From Treponema sp. UBA1793 (GTDB lineage: Bacteria; Spirochaetota; Spirochaetia; Treponematales; Treponemataceae), in the NCBI GenBank assembly GCA_002314445.1, contig DCFX01000013.1, positions 1 through 23,288 on the forward strand: a stretch of 23,288 nt of DNA, in the 5' to 3' direction. Shown here piece by piece: positions 1 through 9,400 of the stretch; within the stretch, counting starts at the first letter, position 1; each line of letters begins with the position of its first letter. Under the pieces are notes generated by a model. That model saw only the letters and a program-made list of their open reading frames with translations. It ran no database searches and was not told the origin of the DNA. The translations under genes and the position numbers were made by a program.

Positions 1-138
1 ATAGAAGAAGAAAACGGCAGATTTATTATGCCTCTTACGATGCAGATAAGTCATGCTGTAGCAGACGGTTTTCATATCGCCCGTGCTTTTAATGAGACAG
101 GCGAAGATGCAAAAAAACTTGCTGCGGAACTAAAATAA
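1..138 (+). CDS. Chloramphenicol acetyltransferase family protein, C-terminal end (partial)
   Basis: The window opens inside a reading frame whose last 45 residues end at a TAA stop. They contain HAVADGFH, the HxxxDG catalytic signature of the chloramphenicol O-acetyltransferase family; its His is the general base that deprotonates the acceptor hydroxyl during acetyl transfer from acetyl-CoA. The preceding PLTMQIS and the following short helix (HIARAFNE) also fit the C-terminal part of this family. The start and the substrate pocket lie outside the window, so true resistance enzyme versus a general CAT-like acetyltransferase cannot be decided. The next gene, galT, is on the same strand but 180 bases away. 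Confidence 0.8.
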   Translation: MEEENGRFIMPLTMQISHAVADGFHIARAFNETGEDAKKLAAELK

Positions 139-183
139 AAGGAGACTTTCTGCAATTTTTTTGCGGAACGGCCTGCCGGATTT

Positions 184-216
184 GAAAAAGTAAGCCAATG
201 TATAACTTACTTTTTC
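184..216. repeat. AT-rich 11-bp inverted repeat between the CAT-like gene and galT
   Basis: GAAAAAGTAAG at 184-194 is the exact reverse complement of 206-216, with an 11-base loop. The right arm ends in five T, so transcripts from the CAT-like gene could form a weak A/U-flanked terminator here. The stem is poor in G+C, so termination is only a possibility. The rest of 139-317 holds nothing else I recognise. Confidence 0.35.
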
Positions 217-317
217 GAGAATCCCGGTTTTGTCTTTAGAAATGTCCAAAACCAAGTTTTCAGACATACTCTTTTTCATGACACATATGTAATAATTAAT
301 AATACAGGATAGTTGCA

Positions 318-1832
318 ATGACAATTTATGAAAACATAAACAGGCTTACCGGATATGGACTTACAACGTCGCTTATCACAAAAGAAGATGTAATATACAC
401 ACAAAACAGACTGCTCGAATTATTCCAACTGGACGGATTTGAAACGGCTGAAGAAGCGGGAAATATACCTCATGTAGAAGTAAACGAACTTGAGCAGATA
501 CTTAGTGAAATGCTTTCCTATGCAGCGGAAAATAAACTGTTTACCGACGACGGTATTGTATACCGCGATCTTTTTGATACAAAGATCATGGGAATGCTTG
601 TTCCGCCTCCTTCTGATGTAATCGATATATTCCATACGTTATACACTGAAGCCTCGCCGGAAAAAGCGACAGACTGGTTTTACAAATTCTCCGGCGATAC
701 GGATTATATCAGAAGATACCGCGTATGCAGGGACCTCAAGTGGAAGACGCCGACAGAATACGGTGACCTTGACATTACAATCAATCTGTCAAAACCGGAA
801 AAAGATCCGAAAGCAATCGCTGCTGCACGCAATGCAAAACAGGGCGGCTATCCGCAGTGCCTTCTCTGCAAGGAAAATGAAGGATATGCCGGCAGGGTAA
901 ATCACGCGGCACGACAGAACCACCGCATCATTCCGCTCACCCTCGGCGGCGAAACATGGGGATTTCAGTATTCACCGTATGTTTACTACAACGAACACTG
1001 CATCGTGTTCAATTACAAACATACGCCCATGAAAATCTGCCATGAGACATTCGTCCGTCTGCTTGATTTCCTAACACTTTTTCCGCATTACACGCTTGGC
1101 AGCAACGCAGACCTTCCGATTGTCGGCGGTTCAATCCTCACCCACGATCATTTTCAGGGAGGGCATTACACGTTTCCGATGGCAAAAGCTCCCGTAGAGG
1201 AAGCGGTTACTCTGAGCGCATTTAGGAACGTAAAAGCCGGTATCGTACGCTGGCCCATGTCAGTCATAAGGCTTGATGCAAAGGACAAGGAAGAATTGAT
1301 TCATGCAGCTGACCACGTTCTTGCTGCGTGGAGAGACTGGACTGATAAGGATGCATTTATCTTTGCTGAGTCTGACGGTGAAAAGCACAATACCATAACG
1401 CCGATTGCACGAATGAACGGAAACGAATTTGAGCTTGACCTTGTGCTCCGGAACAATATCACGACAAAGGAACATCCGCTCGGAGTGTATCATCCGCATG
1501 CGGAACTGCATCATATAAAAAAGGAAAATATCGGCTTAATCGAAGTTATGGGGCTTGCCGTTCTTCCCTCCCGTCTGAAAAATGAACTGGAACTCCTTGC
1601 AGGTGCAATTCTTGAACATAAGGATTTAAAAGCAGACGAAACGCTTGCAAAGCACGCAGACTGGGTAAACGAATTCCTGCCAAAATATCAGGATGTTAAT
1701 AAAGACAACATCAACGGTATACTGCAGCAGGAAACGGGAATAGTTTTCAGTCACGTACTTGAACACGCGGGCGTTTACAAACGCAACGACCAAGGACGCT
1801 CAGCATTCAGACGGTTTATCGCCTCGTTGTAA
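318..1832 (+). CDS. galT: UTP--hexose-1-phosphate uridylyltransferase, class II (GalT)
   Basis: A 504-residue galactose-1-phosphate uridylyltransferase of the larger class II family. It exchanges UMP between UDP-glucose and galactose 1-phosphate in the Leloir pathway, in the cytoplasm. Visible features are a metal-site-like CLLC pair at about 181-184 followed by the conserved segment with NHAARQNHR, and HDHFQGG at about 276-282, the histidine motif of the nucleotidyl-transfer centre. Length fits class II (about 490-510), not the roughly 350-residue class I enzymes. The ATG at 318 has a modest AGGAT about 8 bases upstream. No galK or galE is adjacent, so it stands alone between a CAT-like gene and a convergent D-lactate dehydrogenase whose stop lies one base away. 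Confidence 0.93.
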   Translation: MTIYENINRLTGYGLTTSLITKEDVIYTQNRLLELFQLDGFETAEEAGNIPHVEVNELEQILSEMLSYAAENKLFTDDGIVYRDLFDTKIMGMLVPPPSDVIDIFHTLYTEASPEKATDWFYKFSGDTDYIRRYRVCRDLKWKTPTEYGDLDITINLSKPEKDPKAIAAARNAKQGGYPQCLLCKENEGYAGRVNHAARQNHRIIPLTLGGETWGFQYSPYVYYNEHCIVFNYKHTPMKICHETFVRLLDFLTLFPHYTLGSNADLPIVGGSILTHDHFQGGHYTFPMAKAPVEEAVTLSAFRNVKAGIVRWPMSVIRLDAKDKEELIHAADHVLAAWRDWTDKDAFIFAESDGEKHNTITPIARMNGNEFELDLVLRNNITTKEHPLGVYHPHAELHHIKKENIGLIEVMGLAVLPSRLKNELELLAGAILEHKDLKADETLAKHADWVNEFLPKYQDVNKDNINGILQQETGIVFSHVLEHAGVYKRNDQGRSAFRRFIASL

Positions 1833-1833
1833 T

Positions 1834-2847
1834 TCAGCCGGCCTTCACTTCATTCGTAAGCGGCGCATTTTCCATGTAGGACTTCACATTGCCGAGCGTT
1901 GTGTCGGCAATTGCATGAAGTGCGTTCGTCGTAAGGAACGCCTGATGGCCCGTAATTATGACGTTCGGGAACGTCATGAGGCGGGCAAGCACATCGTCGC
2001 GGATAACGTTGGCAGACCAGTCGTCGAAGAAATAGTTGCTTTCTTCTTCGTATACGTCGAGCGCGGCTCCCCCTATGTGCTGATGCTTGAGGGCATGAAC
2101 GAGAGCGTGCGTATCTATAAGCGCACCGCGTCCTGTATTTATGATGATTGCATCATGTTTCATAAGGCGGAGCGAATTCTCGTTGATGACATGTTTCGTA
2201 TCCTGCGTAAGCGGACAATGAAGGCTGATGACATCTGAAACCTTAAAAAGCTGATCAAGCGGCAGATATTCAAATCCTTTCGCGTCGGCCCAGTCTTTTG
2301 CAGGATACGGATCGTACAGCACAATCTTCATACCAAAGCCTGACAATATTTCAGCCATGAGCCTTCCGATTTTTCCGGTACCGAGAATACCTGCGGTAAG
2401 ACCGAAAAGGTCACGACCAGTCAGCCCGTTCAAAGTAAAATTGCCGGTACGGGTACGCATATATGCCTGCGGAATATGACGTGTAAGAGACATAAGCAGC
2501 GCAACAGCGTGCTCTGCGACTGAATGAGGCGAGTATGCAGGAACACGCACAACTTTGATGCCGGCTTTTTCGGCAGCCTTAATGTCCACATTGTTGTATC
2601 CGGCACACCGCATTGCAATGAGCTCTACGCCGCCCTCTTTTAGAATATCGATAACCTTTGCATTGAGTGTATCATTCACGAAAGCACACACAACTTTATA
2701 GCCTTTTGCAGTCAGTGCCGTGCGCTCATCAAGGTGGAAATCAAAAAAATCGATATTATACAGGAACTGCTTATTAGCCTCGGTAAATGCATCGCGATCG
2801 TAAGCCCGGGTATCGTAAAAAGCAATAGAAAAATCTGTATTACTCAT
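1834..2847 (-). CDS. ldhA: D-lactate dehydrogenase (2-hydroxyacid dehydrogenase)
   Basis: A 337-residue NAD-dependent D-2-hydroxyacid dehydrogenase, most likely reducing pyruvate to D-lactate to regenerate NAD+ in fermentation. The Rossmann motif GILGTGKIG is at about 153-161. The catalytic set is present: Arg240 in NTGRG, an acidic residue in ALDVYEEE (about 263-269) and His301 in TGHQAF. The ATG at 2847 is chosen over the longer in-frame ATG at 2892 because GGAGG lies just upstream of it, and the 15 extra residues do not look like family sequence. It is convergent with galT, the stops being one base apart with no terminator between them. Specificity for pyruvate rather than another 2-oxoacid is inferred from overall resemblance to the LdhA group. 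Confidence 0.9.
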   Translation of the reverse strand: MSNTDFSIAFYDTRAYDRDAFTEANKQFLYNIDFFDFHLDERTALTAKGYKVVCAFVNDTLNAKVIDILKEGGVELIAMRCAGYNNVDIKAAEKAGIKVVRVPAYSPHSVAEHAVALLMSLTRHIPQAYMRTRTGNFTLNGLTGRDLFGLTAGILGTGKIGRLMAEILSGFGMKIVLYDPYPAKDWADAKGFEYLPLDQLFKVSDVISLHCPLTQDTKHVINENSLRLMKHDAIIINTGRGALIDTHALVHALKHQHIGGAALDVYEEESNYFFDDWSANVIRDDVLARLMTFPNVIITGHQAFLTTNALHAIADTTLGNVKSYMENAPLTNEVKAG

Positions 2848-2912
2848 ATATCCTCCGCTTAAAAGATATCGATTTTTACGTACAGAAGGCAATGTGAAAG
2901 CAGAAATTTTAT

Positions 2913-2940
2913 AATATAAAATAATCTTAGATATTTACAA
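2913..2940 (-). promoter_or_regulatory. Candidate sigma-70 promoter of ldhA
   Basis: Read on the minus strand, TTGTAA (2940-2935) and TATATT (2918-2913) are separated by 16 bases. This would give a leader of about 60 bases before the ldhA ATG. The region is very AT-rich, so chance matches are possible. Confidence 0.35.
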
Positions 2941-3005
2941 GGTATAAGGGAAAAATATGATACCTACATCCGATTTGCAAATCTATAGCCTTTTCCCTGC
3001 TGTTT

Positions 3006-3014
3006 TGTTATTAT
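3006..3014 (+). promoter_or_regulatory. Extended -10 promoter placing the transcript start at the ATG of the L,D-transpeptidase gene
   Basis: TG-T-TATTAT forms an extended -10 whose end lies six bases before the ATG at 3021. No Shine-Dalgarno sequence is visible. Together these suggest a leaderless mRNA. No good -35 is seen, as expected for an extended -10. Confidence 0.4.
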
Positions 3015-3020
3015 ATACAT

Positions 3021-3506
3021 ATGAAATTCATTTCAAAATTAGTACTTCCTGTATCAATTTTTATGATTACGGCTGCATCGGCTTTTGCGTATAAACCGGA
3101 AGGGAACGGAAAGGATTGGGCTGTCACCGTAAGCATTGCAGACCAGAAAACGTATATATATCAGAACAACAAACTCGTGCGCACAATGATCTGCTCCACC
3201 GGCATAGAAGACGGAGACAACGACACTCCTGCAGGCAATTATATCTTAAACGAAACGGGGCAGAAACGCGGCACATTCTTCTATTCCAAAAAAGTCGGTG
3301 AAGGCGGCAAATACTGGGTCGGCTTTATCGGCGGTGTATATCTGTTCCATTCTGTTCCCGTAACGGAAAACGGCGACATAATTCCTCAGGAAGCTGCAAA
3401 ACTCGGTAAGGCGGCATCGCACGGCTGCGTGCGGCTGTCCATGGATGATGCAAAATGGTTTTACCTCACCGTCCCCGACGGCGCCTCGGTACATATACAG
3501 AAATAA
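3021..3506 (+). CDS. Exported L,D-transpeptidase (YkuD domain)
   Basis: A 161-residue YkuD-domain protein. It begins with a signal peptide of about 23 residues (basic start, hydrophobic core, AFA cleavage site), so it acts in the periplasm or envelope. The catalytic signature is complete: His110 in LFHS, then SHGCVR at about 133-138 with nucleophile Cys136 and Arg138. Members cross-link peptidoglycan through L,D-peptide bonds or attach proteins to it. There is no LysM or other binding domain; this is essentially one catalytic domain. The start has no clear ribosome binding site but sits just after a -10-like sequence. It is followed at 29 bases by the CobW-type GTPase, but a functional link is not evident. 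Confidence 0.88.
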   Translation: MKFISKLVLPVSIFMITAASAFAYKPEGNGKDWAVTVSIADQKTYIYQNNKLVRTMICSTGIEDGDNDTPAGNYILNETGQKRGTFFYSKKVGEGGKYWVGFIGGVYLFHSVPVTENGDIIPQEAAKLGKAASHGCVRLSMDDAKWFYLTVPDGASVHIQK

Positions 3507-3535
3507 ATAATAATTATTAACAAAGAAGGTTATAT

Positions 3536-4666
3536 ATGGCTAAAAAAACTGTTCCCATGACGCTGCTCTGCGGATATCTCGGAGCCGGAAAAACGACGCT
3601 CCTTAACAAGGTACTCACAAATCAGAAAGGATATAAAGTCGCGGTCATTGTCAACGATATCGGCGAAGTAAACGTCGATGCAAAACTTATTGCAGACGGT
3701 GCAAAAATTACCGACACAAGCAGTATCATACCGCTCACAAACGGCTGCATCTGCTGTACGCTCAAAACGCAGCTTGCACAGCAGATTGAGGATCTTATTA
3801 AAAGCGGCAGGTTCGACTACATTATGATCGAAGCAAGCGGCGTCTGTGAACCTATGCCGATTGCGCAGGAACTTGAAACAATCTCAACAGGCAGACTTGA
3901 TAACGTCGTCGGTGTTGTGGATGCTGCGCGGATGGTGCAGGAATTCGGAGGCGGGGATGCACTTCTTAAAAAAGATATGAAGGAAGACGACATTGAGTCG
4001 CTTCTCGTTCAGCAGGTTGAATTCTGCTCTACCCTTATCATAAACAAAAAGGATCTTGTCACTGCAGAACAGATGAAAAAAGTACGGGCAGTCGTCACGA
4101 AACTCCATCCTGATGTAAAGCTGATTGAAACATCGCACGGAGACGTTCCTGTTGAGGATATTATCGGAACAGGCAGTTTCGATTTTGAAACTGTTTACGG
4201 AAGTGCCGGCTGGTGCAGGGAACTTGAGGAAGGGGAAGAAGAAACCGGTGAAGAGCACATGCATAAAGCAGAAGGAACAGGCGGCGGCGATGAAGACGAA
4301 TATGGTATTTCGTCGTTCATCTATTACCGGAGAATGCCGTTCGACCGTGTAAAACTCGATTCATATGCCAGCCGCTGGCCGGGCAGCATCATCCGATGCA
4401 AAGGCGTCATGTGGTTCGCAGACGAGCCTGAGATGGCATGGGTGTTTGAAACATCCGGCCGCCAGATTCAGGCGGGGTATTCCGGCCCGTGGCTTGCGTC
4501 CTGCCCGAAAAAAGAACAGGAGAAAGTACGTAAAAGCAATCCTCAAATACAGAATGAATGGGACGAAAAAGTCGGCGACAGGATGATAAAATTGTGCATC
4601 ATCGGACAGAAGATGGACAAGGAAAAAATCTGCAAAGAACTCGATGAAGTTCTTGCAAAAGAGTAA
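3536..4666 (+). CDS. CobW/COG0523 family GTP-dependent metal chaperone
   Basis: A 376-residue G3E-family GTPase. It has Walker A GYLGAGKT at 13-20, the metal-binding CICC of the family at 71-74 (after NG), EASGVCEP at about 89-96, and the guanine-specificity motif NKKD at 160-163. A CobW C-terminal domain starts near residue 240 (RCKGVMWFADEP region). An acidic and His-containing linker at about 211-236 (EEHMH, DEDE) is the sort of loop that binds Zn, Ni or Co in this family. Such proteins use GTP to hand metal to client enzymes. AGAAGG precedes the ATG. A perfect hairpin and the DUF134 gene follow 45 bases downstream. The metal delivered cannot be read from sequence; a ZIP transporter further along is suggestive only. 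Confidence 0.9.
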   Translation: MAKKTVPMTLLCGYLGAGKTTLLNKVLTNQKGYKVAVIVNDIGEVNVDAKLIADGAKITDTSSIIPLTNGCICCTLKTQLAQQIEDLIKSGRFDYIMIEASGVCEPMPIAQELETISTGRLDNVVGVVDAARMVQEFGGGDALLKKDMKEDDIESLLVQQVEFCSTLIINKKDLVTAEQMKKVRAVVTKLHPDVKLIETSHGDVPVEDIIGTGSFDFETVYGSAGWCRELEEGEEETGEEHMHKAEGTGGGDEDEYGISSFIYYRRMPFDRVKLDSYASRWPGSIIRCKGVMWFADEPEMAWVFETSGRQIQAGYSGPWLASCPKKEQEKVRKSNPQIQNEWDEKVGDRMIKLCIIGQKMDKEKICKELDEVLAKE

Positions 4667-4676
4667 TCTGCATACG

Positions 4677-4700
4677 GAAAAGATTCAGTGAAATCTTTTC
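4677..4700. repeat. 9-bp perfect inverted repeat between the CobW-type gene and the DUF134 gene
   Basis: GAAAAGATT at 4677-4685 pairs exactly with 4692-4700 around a six-base loop. It ends immediately before the AGGAG ribosome binding site of the next gene. It is too AT-rich and lacks a following U-tract, so a strong terminator is unlikely. An operator or an mRNA hairpin that limits DUF134 translation are both possible. Confidence 0.5.
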
Positions 4701-4711
4701 AGGAGCAATGA

Positions 4712-5116
4712 ATGCCAAGACCTTGCAAACGGCGTCGCATCTGCGGCCTTCCGTCCTGCCGGCACTTCGGGCCGACAGACATACGTGCTGCAGATATGCA
4801 GGTAATTACCATGACGCTTGACGAATTTGAGACAATCAGGCTGATTGATCTTGAAGGCTTGAAGCAGGAAGAATGTGCCGGACAAATGAAAATCGCACGT
4901 ACGACGGCACAAGCTATCTATAACAGTGCACGCTCAAAACTTGCAGAATGTTTAATCAATGGAAAAGAACTGAATATTGCAGGCGGCAACTATGAATTGT
5001 GCGACGGATCCGCTCACGGATGTATGTGCGGTTGCTGCTGCAGACGTCAGTCCAGGAACGGTACAGACACTGCTGACGGCGGGGCAAATTCAGAACAGGG
5101 AAATGAAACTGTCTGA
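4712..5116 (+). CDS. DUF134 (UPF0251) family predicted DNA-binding protein with Cys-rich tail
   Basis: A 134-residue protein of the DUF134/UPF0251 family. It has the typical start PRPCKRRRICGLPSC, then MTLDEFETIRLIDLEGLKQEE leading into a helix-turn-helix (about 45-85) like sigma region 4. After the HTH comes a tail with HGCMCGCCC at about 107-115, a likely metal or Fe-S ligand cluster. Such proteins are often found beside dinitrogenase-cofactor-like or metal-handling genes; the function is predicted to be a metal- or redox-responsive regulator but is not proven. AGGAG six bases upstream supports this ATG. It follows the CobW-type GTPase on the same strand, so the two may be co-transcribed. 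It converges on ogt 40 bases away. Confidence 0.8.
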   Translation: MPRPCKRRRICGLPSCRHFGPTDIRAADMQVITMTLDEFETIRLIDLEGLKQEECAGQMKIARTTAQAIYNSARSKLAECLINGKELNIAGGNYELCDGSAHGCMCGCCCRRQSRNGTDTADGGANSEQGNETV

Positions 5117-5156
5117 AAACGGTGGAACGGACGGACGCAGGATGTGTTTCCCCGCC

Positions 5157-5621
5157 CTACGCTTTATGCTGTAACTCCAAATCAAGCAGATATTTTTTTA
5201 CTGCAATACCACCCCCGAAACCGACAAGCGAGCCGTCGGCACCTATAACGCGGTGGCATGGGATCAGAATCATTACGGGATTGCGGTTGTTTGCATGCCC
5301 TACAGCACGAGAAGCTTTCGGGTTTCCCGCAGCTTTCGCAATATCACCGTAGCTTCTTGTCTCGCCGTAAGGGATGAGCCGCAGCTGCTCCCACACTTTT
5401 TTCTGGAATTCAGTACCGGAAGCACGTACCGGAATATCGAACTCGGTCCGCTTTCCTGAAAAATATTCAGAAAGTTCCCGTACAGTTTTTTCAAGCAGCA
5501 CCGTTTCTCGACTATCCGCACTGCCGGCTCCGTTATCCAGATACAGCCCGACAATGAAATCATCATCTTCTTCAAGACACAGCGTTCCGATTGGCGACTC
5601 ATAATGATAAAAAATTTTCAT
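5157..5621 (-). CDS. ogt: Methylated-DNA--protein-cysteine S-methyltransferase
   Basis: A 154-residue O6-alkylguanine-DNA alkyltransferase. It moves the alkyl group from damaged guanine to its own cysteine and is consumed in the process. The acceptor motif PCHRV is at about 121-125 with Cys122. The DNA-binding helix region with YGDIAKAAGNPKASRAVG and the asparagine-hinge segment NNRNP precede it, and the VGFGGG active-site loop follows. The domain begins at MKIFYHYESPIG, so the ATG at 5621 (a GGGA a few bases upstream) is preferred to an in-frame ATG at 5657. It is the last gene of the co-directional run lipase remnant, cyclase, membrane gene, ogt. Length and lack of an Ada domain fit Ogt/MGMT rather than Ada. 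Confidence 0.93.
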   Translation of the reverse strand: MKIFYHYESPIGTLCLEEDDDFIVGLYLDNGAGSADSRETVLLEKTVRELSEYFSGKRTEFDIPVRASGTEFQKKVWEQLRLIPYGETRSYGDIAKAAGNPKASRAVGHANNRNPVMILIPCHRVIGADGSLVGFGGGIAVKKYLLDLELQHKA

Positions 5622-5640
5622 CTGTTCCCGTTGTCCTATA

Positions 5641-6462
5641 TTATAAAGTTGCTGCATTCATTATATATTCCTTCATAACATAGTAAGTATGCCCCATGAT
5701 GACAATTTTTTCAACCGGTTGATTTGTGAAAATTCTTTTAAGCCTCAAACGGATATCCGTCCTTCCGAATTTTTCATGTGCATAGCGGCACAGCCCTTTC
5801 TTTCCGACTGAAAAAATATAATAATGATGAAAATCATCGGGAACACTCTGGTTCACGGGATTTTTTCAAAATGCTCATACTTTCTCAGAAGCGAATGATA
5901 ACTCGCTTTTACATCATCTACAGTCACATCGAATACGTTTATAACATTTTCGGAAATAAGGCCGCAGATAACCATACGGGAGCTGTTGCAAAGCTTGTGA
6001 ATACCGGAAAGGAGCCCCATCCTGTATAGTACCAGATTTTATATTTCGTTATCCCGAATAAAATCCATCCGAGCAGACATTCCATTACCATTATGACGCA
6101 CATGTAAACCAGTCCACGCAGCAGCAGGGGAAAATCTTTCCTTTTCATCCACCGGAATGCTGGTTCAAGGCCTGCAACGCAGATAAGACCGTAAATAAAA
6201 AACATATAAAGACTTGCCTGTCCGTAAAATGTCAGGACAGGAATGTTCCATATTTGTCCCAGATTCAACGCCGGATCAACAAGCCACTGGAACTGAAAGA
6301 GATATTTCAGAAGCGGGATTTTCCGTCCGATTTTTATTATTGAATAAAATGCAACTTCTCCTGCGATAAGCAGAGAACCGTTGATACATAATCTGAACAA
6401 CGCCTGCCGTATACGCTTTGGAAAATTTTTATAAGCCCTTAACGGTGTTTCTCACTGTTCAT
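5641..6462 (-). pseudogene. Polytopic membrane protein gene broken by three single-base frameshifts
   Basis: Three consecutive open segments on this strand join into one frame if one base is restored at each of three places: near 6439-6444 (GTTAAG), near 5969-5972 (GGTTA) and in the six-A run at 5861-5866. The joined product would be 274 residues: start MNSEKHR, several hydrophobic segments (IWNIPVLTFYGQASLYMFFIYGL, GLVYMCVIMVMECLLGWIL), then APVWFICGLISENV and a soluble tail. The start at 6462 has GGAGG seven bases upstream and follows the cyclase stop by two bases. The arrangement of YG, EPAF, LLRGLVY and a late aromatic GLISE motif vaguely recalls the putative ABC-permease PF06541 group, but I do not recognise the family firmly. 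Either a decaying gene or homopolymer sequencing errors would explain it. Confidence 0.6.
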
Positions 6463-6464
6463 AC

Positions 6465-9400
6465 TCATTCCTCCCCTGTATCAAATCCATTTTCTTTTCC
6501 GAATGCGACAGCATTTTCATATTCCCATTTATACGGGCTGTTCTTCAGCAGCTCTATCGATTTTTCATACCATTCAGCGGCAGTCTTTCTGTCATTCTTT
6601 GCAAGCGCAACCATGCCTGCTGCCCGCGCCGCAGGACCTGCCAGCATGACAAACTTTCTGCTCAGCTGCTGCAGACGGTACAGGGCTGTCAGGGAAAGTT
6701 TCCGGTAGTACGCCGATTTTTTCTTCGGGACTGCGTCATGCTGAAATGCTTCGCACACAGCAGTTACAGCATCCACATAGGAAATTTTTACATGCGGAAT
6801 ATTAAATTTATATTTGGTGTTTTCGTACATGATTTTTTCGGCATATTGCAGTGCGTGTTCATAATCGTGCTCATGCGAAGCAATATACGCAAGGTGTCCG
6901 TAATGTATACAGAGCGTCATGTGATCGTGCACCCTGCTGCTCAGCCTGATTCCATGATGTATCTGTGCCGAAGCCTGTTCTCCGGTGAATTCTTTCCGCA
7001 GATACTTTATGAACGGAACTTTATTATATTTCCAGCCGATATGCATGATCGAGTGCAGCTTTTTTGCCAGCTGCCCGCTTTCTTCATAACCTGCAACCGA
7101 TTTATCAAAATCTCCGGTTAAAAAATAATTCTGGGCAAGCGCCCCTTCTGCTGTCATAAGCTCCCATTGCTCACCTATTTTCCGGAAATAATCGGCCGCT
7201 TTCTCAAGCATCTTTATCGACTTCTCTGGATTATTATAAAAAAGGAAATAATATGCATACCGCGCATTGAATATGCTTTTTGTTTTTAAATCTCCCGTAT
7301 GCTCCAGCAGAGCATGTCCCGTTTCAAAAATTTCCCTGCCGTGCCGGGAAAAGCCTCCGCTTACAAGCGATACCGCATAATCACCGGCAGCAGCGAAAAA
7401 CCGTTCAGTTTCACTTTTGCAATGCAGCATGTTATTAAAATCTGCAATGACGCTCCACGCGTTTTTTTCCGGAAGTCCGAAATAATATAATTTATTAAGG
7501 ATGCAGAGAATATCAGCACGTATTTTAGCTGCTTCGAGTTGCTTTCCTGTATATTGTTTTACCCGGCCTTTTTTCAGTCCATAATCAAAAATCTGGATAA
7601 GAAACTCTTTTGCGATATCAAAATACACAACAGGCAGATATTTTGGTGAATCTTTCCCGAGCAGTTTAAGCGACTGTTCAAGAGAGAGTACGGCGTGATT
7701 AAATCTGCCCTGCTCCTGGCAGCATCTTCCCAGACCGCATAAAGCGTCTGCCCGGATGCGTTTTGCCTTACAGGTATGTATCACGTTTCTAAAAGTTTCG
7801 CCGGCCTTTTGATAATTCTCAATCATGCGGTATGCGTCACCGAGTATAAGCTCCAGCCGGAACAGCTGGCTTTCGTCTTTCTTTCCGTCGATTTTATCCC
7901 ACGCGTTTAAAGCCGCAAGACAGTGCACAATCGTATCCTGTGCGGAAAATTGTTTTTGTGTCTTCTTTGCGGCTTCGCGGGCATATAAAAAGACCTTTTC
8001 ATAAGCTTTTGCTTCCTGTGCATGATATTCAAGACGCTCTACGACAGGTATATAATTATTTTCATATTTTTTTTCAAGATATGAAAGAATCATAAAATTC
8101 AATTCCTTCTTCGTCGTATCAAGAATTGTGTCATAAATGACGTCATGAATAATCATATGCTTAAAAGAATATTCGGAATCACCAGAGTTTTCTTTAACAA
8201 TAATATCATACACTTCAAAATCGGAGAGGGCTTCTTCGACAGTTGTTTCGGATATGCCGTCGGGCAGCAACTCCCTGAGGCAATCGCAATAAAACGTCTT
8301 TCCTATTGCCGATGCAGTTTTACAGACAATCTGTTCTTCAAATTTAAGGGAATTAAGGCGTGAAAGAATGATGTTCTGTATTGACGATGGTATAACGATA
8401 TTCTGAATATTCCTGAAATTCTGTGACAGGCTGCGTTTTCCCGACTCATCTTCGACGAGTGTACCGCCCTCTACAAGACTGCGCACAATATTTTCTATAA
8501 AAAAAGGATTTCCGTCGGAAGTAGCAACTATTTTCCTGACAAGGAGCGGCTTAGGTTCTTTCATATTGAGAAACACTTCGGTAAGAGCAGAAGCAGCATC
8601 GGGAGCAAGCTGATCAATATGCAATATGCTGATATTGTGCCTGGAAAACAGTTCAATGATAGCCGGTGATTCCCGGAAAACTGATATAAGCAGCAGCCTT
8701 TTGAAACTGTTGCTGTTCGTAAGATATTCAAGCATATTGAGCGAAACGCTGTCGCACCACTGCATATCTTCAAGAATAAGAACCATCGGATGCTGTTCTG
8801 CAGCTTTCTGGAGCAGTCTGTCTATAATCGAAAAGAAATGATACTGTCTGACTGATACATCTATGCTGGCCGTTTCTCTGTATTCTGAAAAATTAAAGCC
8901 AAGCATATTCAAAAAAACAGGTATCCATGCAGTCTCATCAGGTAAAAAATCGGCGAAAAACCGTCTTATAAAATCTTCAGTTTTGGAATCAGAGAGGCCG
9001 TCGGGCATGCTTATAAGTTTTTTTATAATCGGCCGCCAGCAGAAGAAAACGGTTGTCTCCTCATACTGATAGCATGTTCCCGTCAATACCTGAAGATCAG
9101 GAATATGCTGCACAGCCCCCGAAATAAACTGTTCAACCAGATACGTCTTTCCCATACCGGCGTCGCCAGCAACCGGTAAAAAATTCATACGTCCGGAAAG
9201 GCTCTGCATGAAAAGAACATTAAACTCCTGAAGCTCCCTGCTTCTCCCTATGAGTTTTTCGCCTGCATGACGTTTCTCCTGTGCTTTTTTTACACACGTC
9301 ACGAAATATGCTGTTTGCGGGCCGTCATATCCTTTACAGGTAATGCCGGAAACGACATTCGTTTCACAAATTGTTTCTGTCTCTTTCATAGTGGCTTTGT

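Noticed and set aside
130..324. 64-residue minus-strand frame upstream of galT
   Set aside because: No ribosome binding site, no recognisable motif, overlaps the CAT-like gene end and the galT start; it mostly mirrors the AT-rich inverted repeat.
1759..2238. 159-residue plus-strand frame over ldhA
   Set aside because: Lies antisense to a D-lactate dehydrogenase with all catalytic residues; rich in Arg/Cys/His as expected for a shadow frame.
5641..5856. 71-residue GTG-start frame as an independent small gene
   Set aside because: No ribosome binding site; it continues the frame of the broken membrane protein if one A is restored at 5861-5866.
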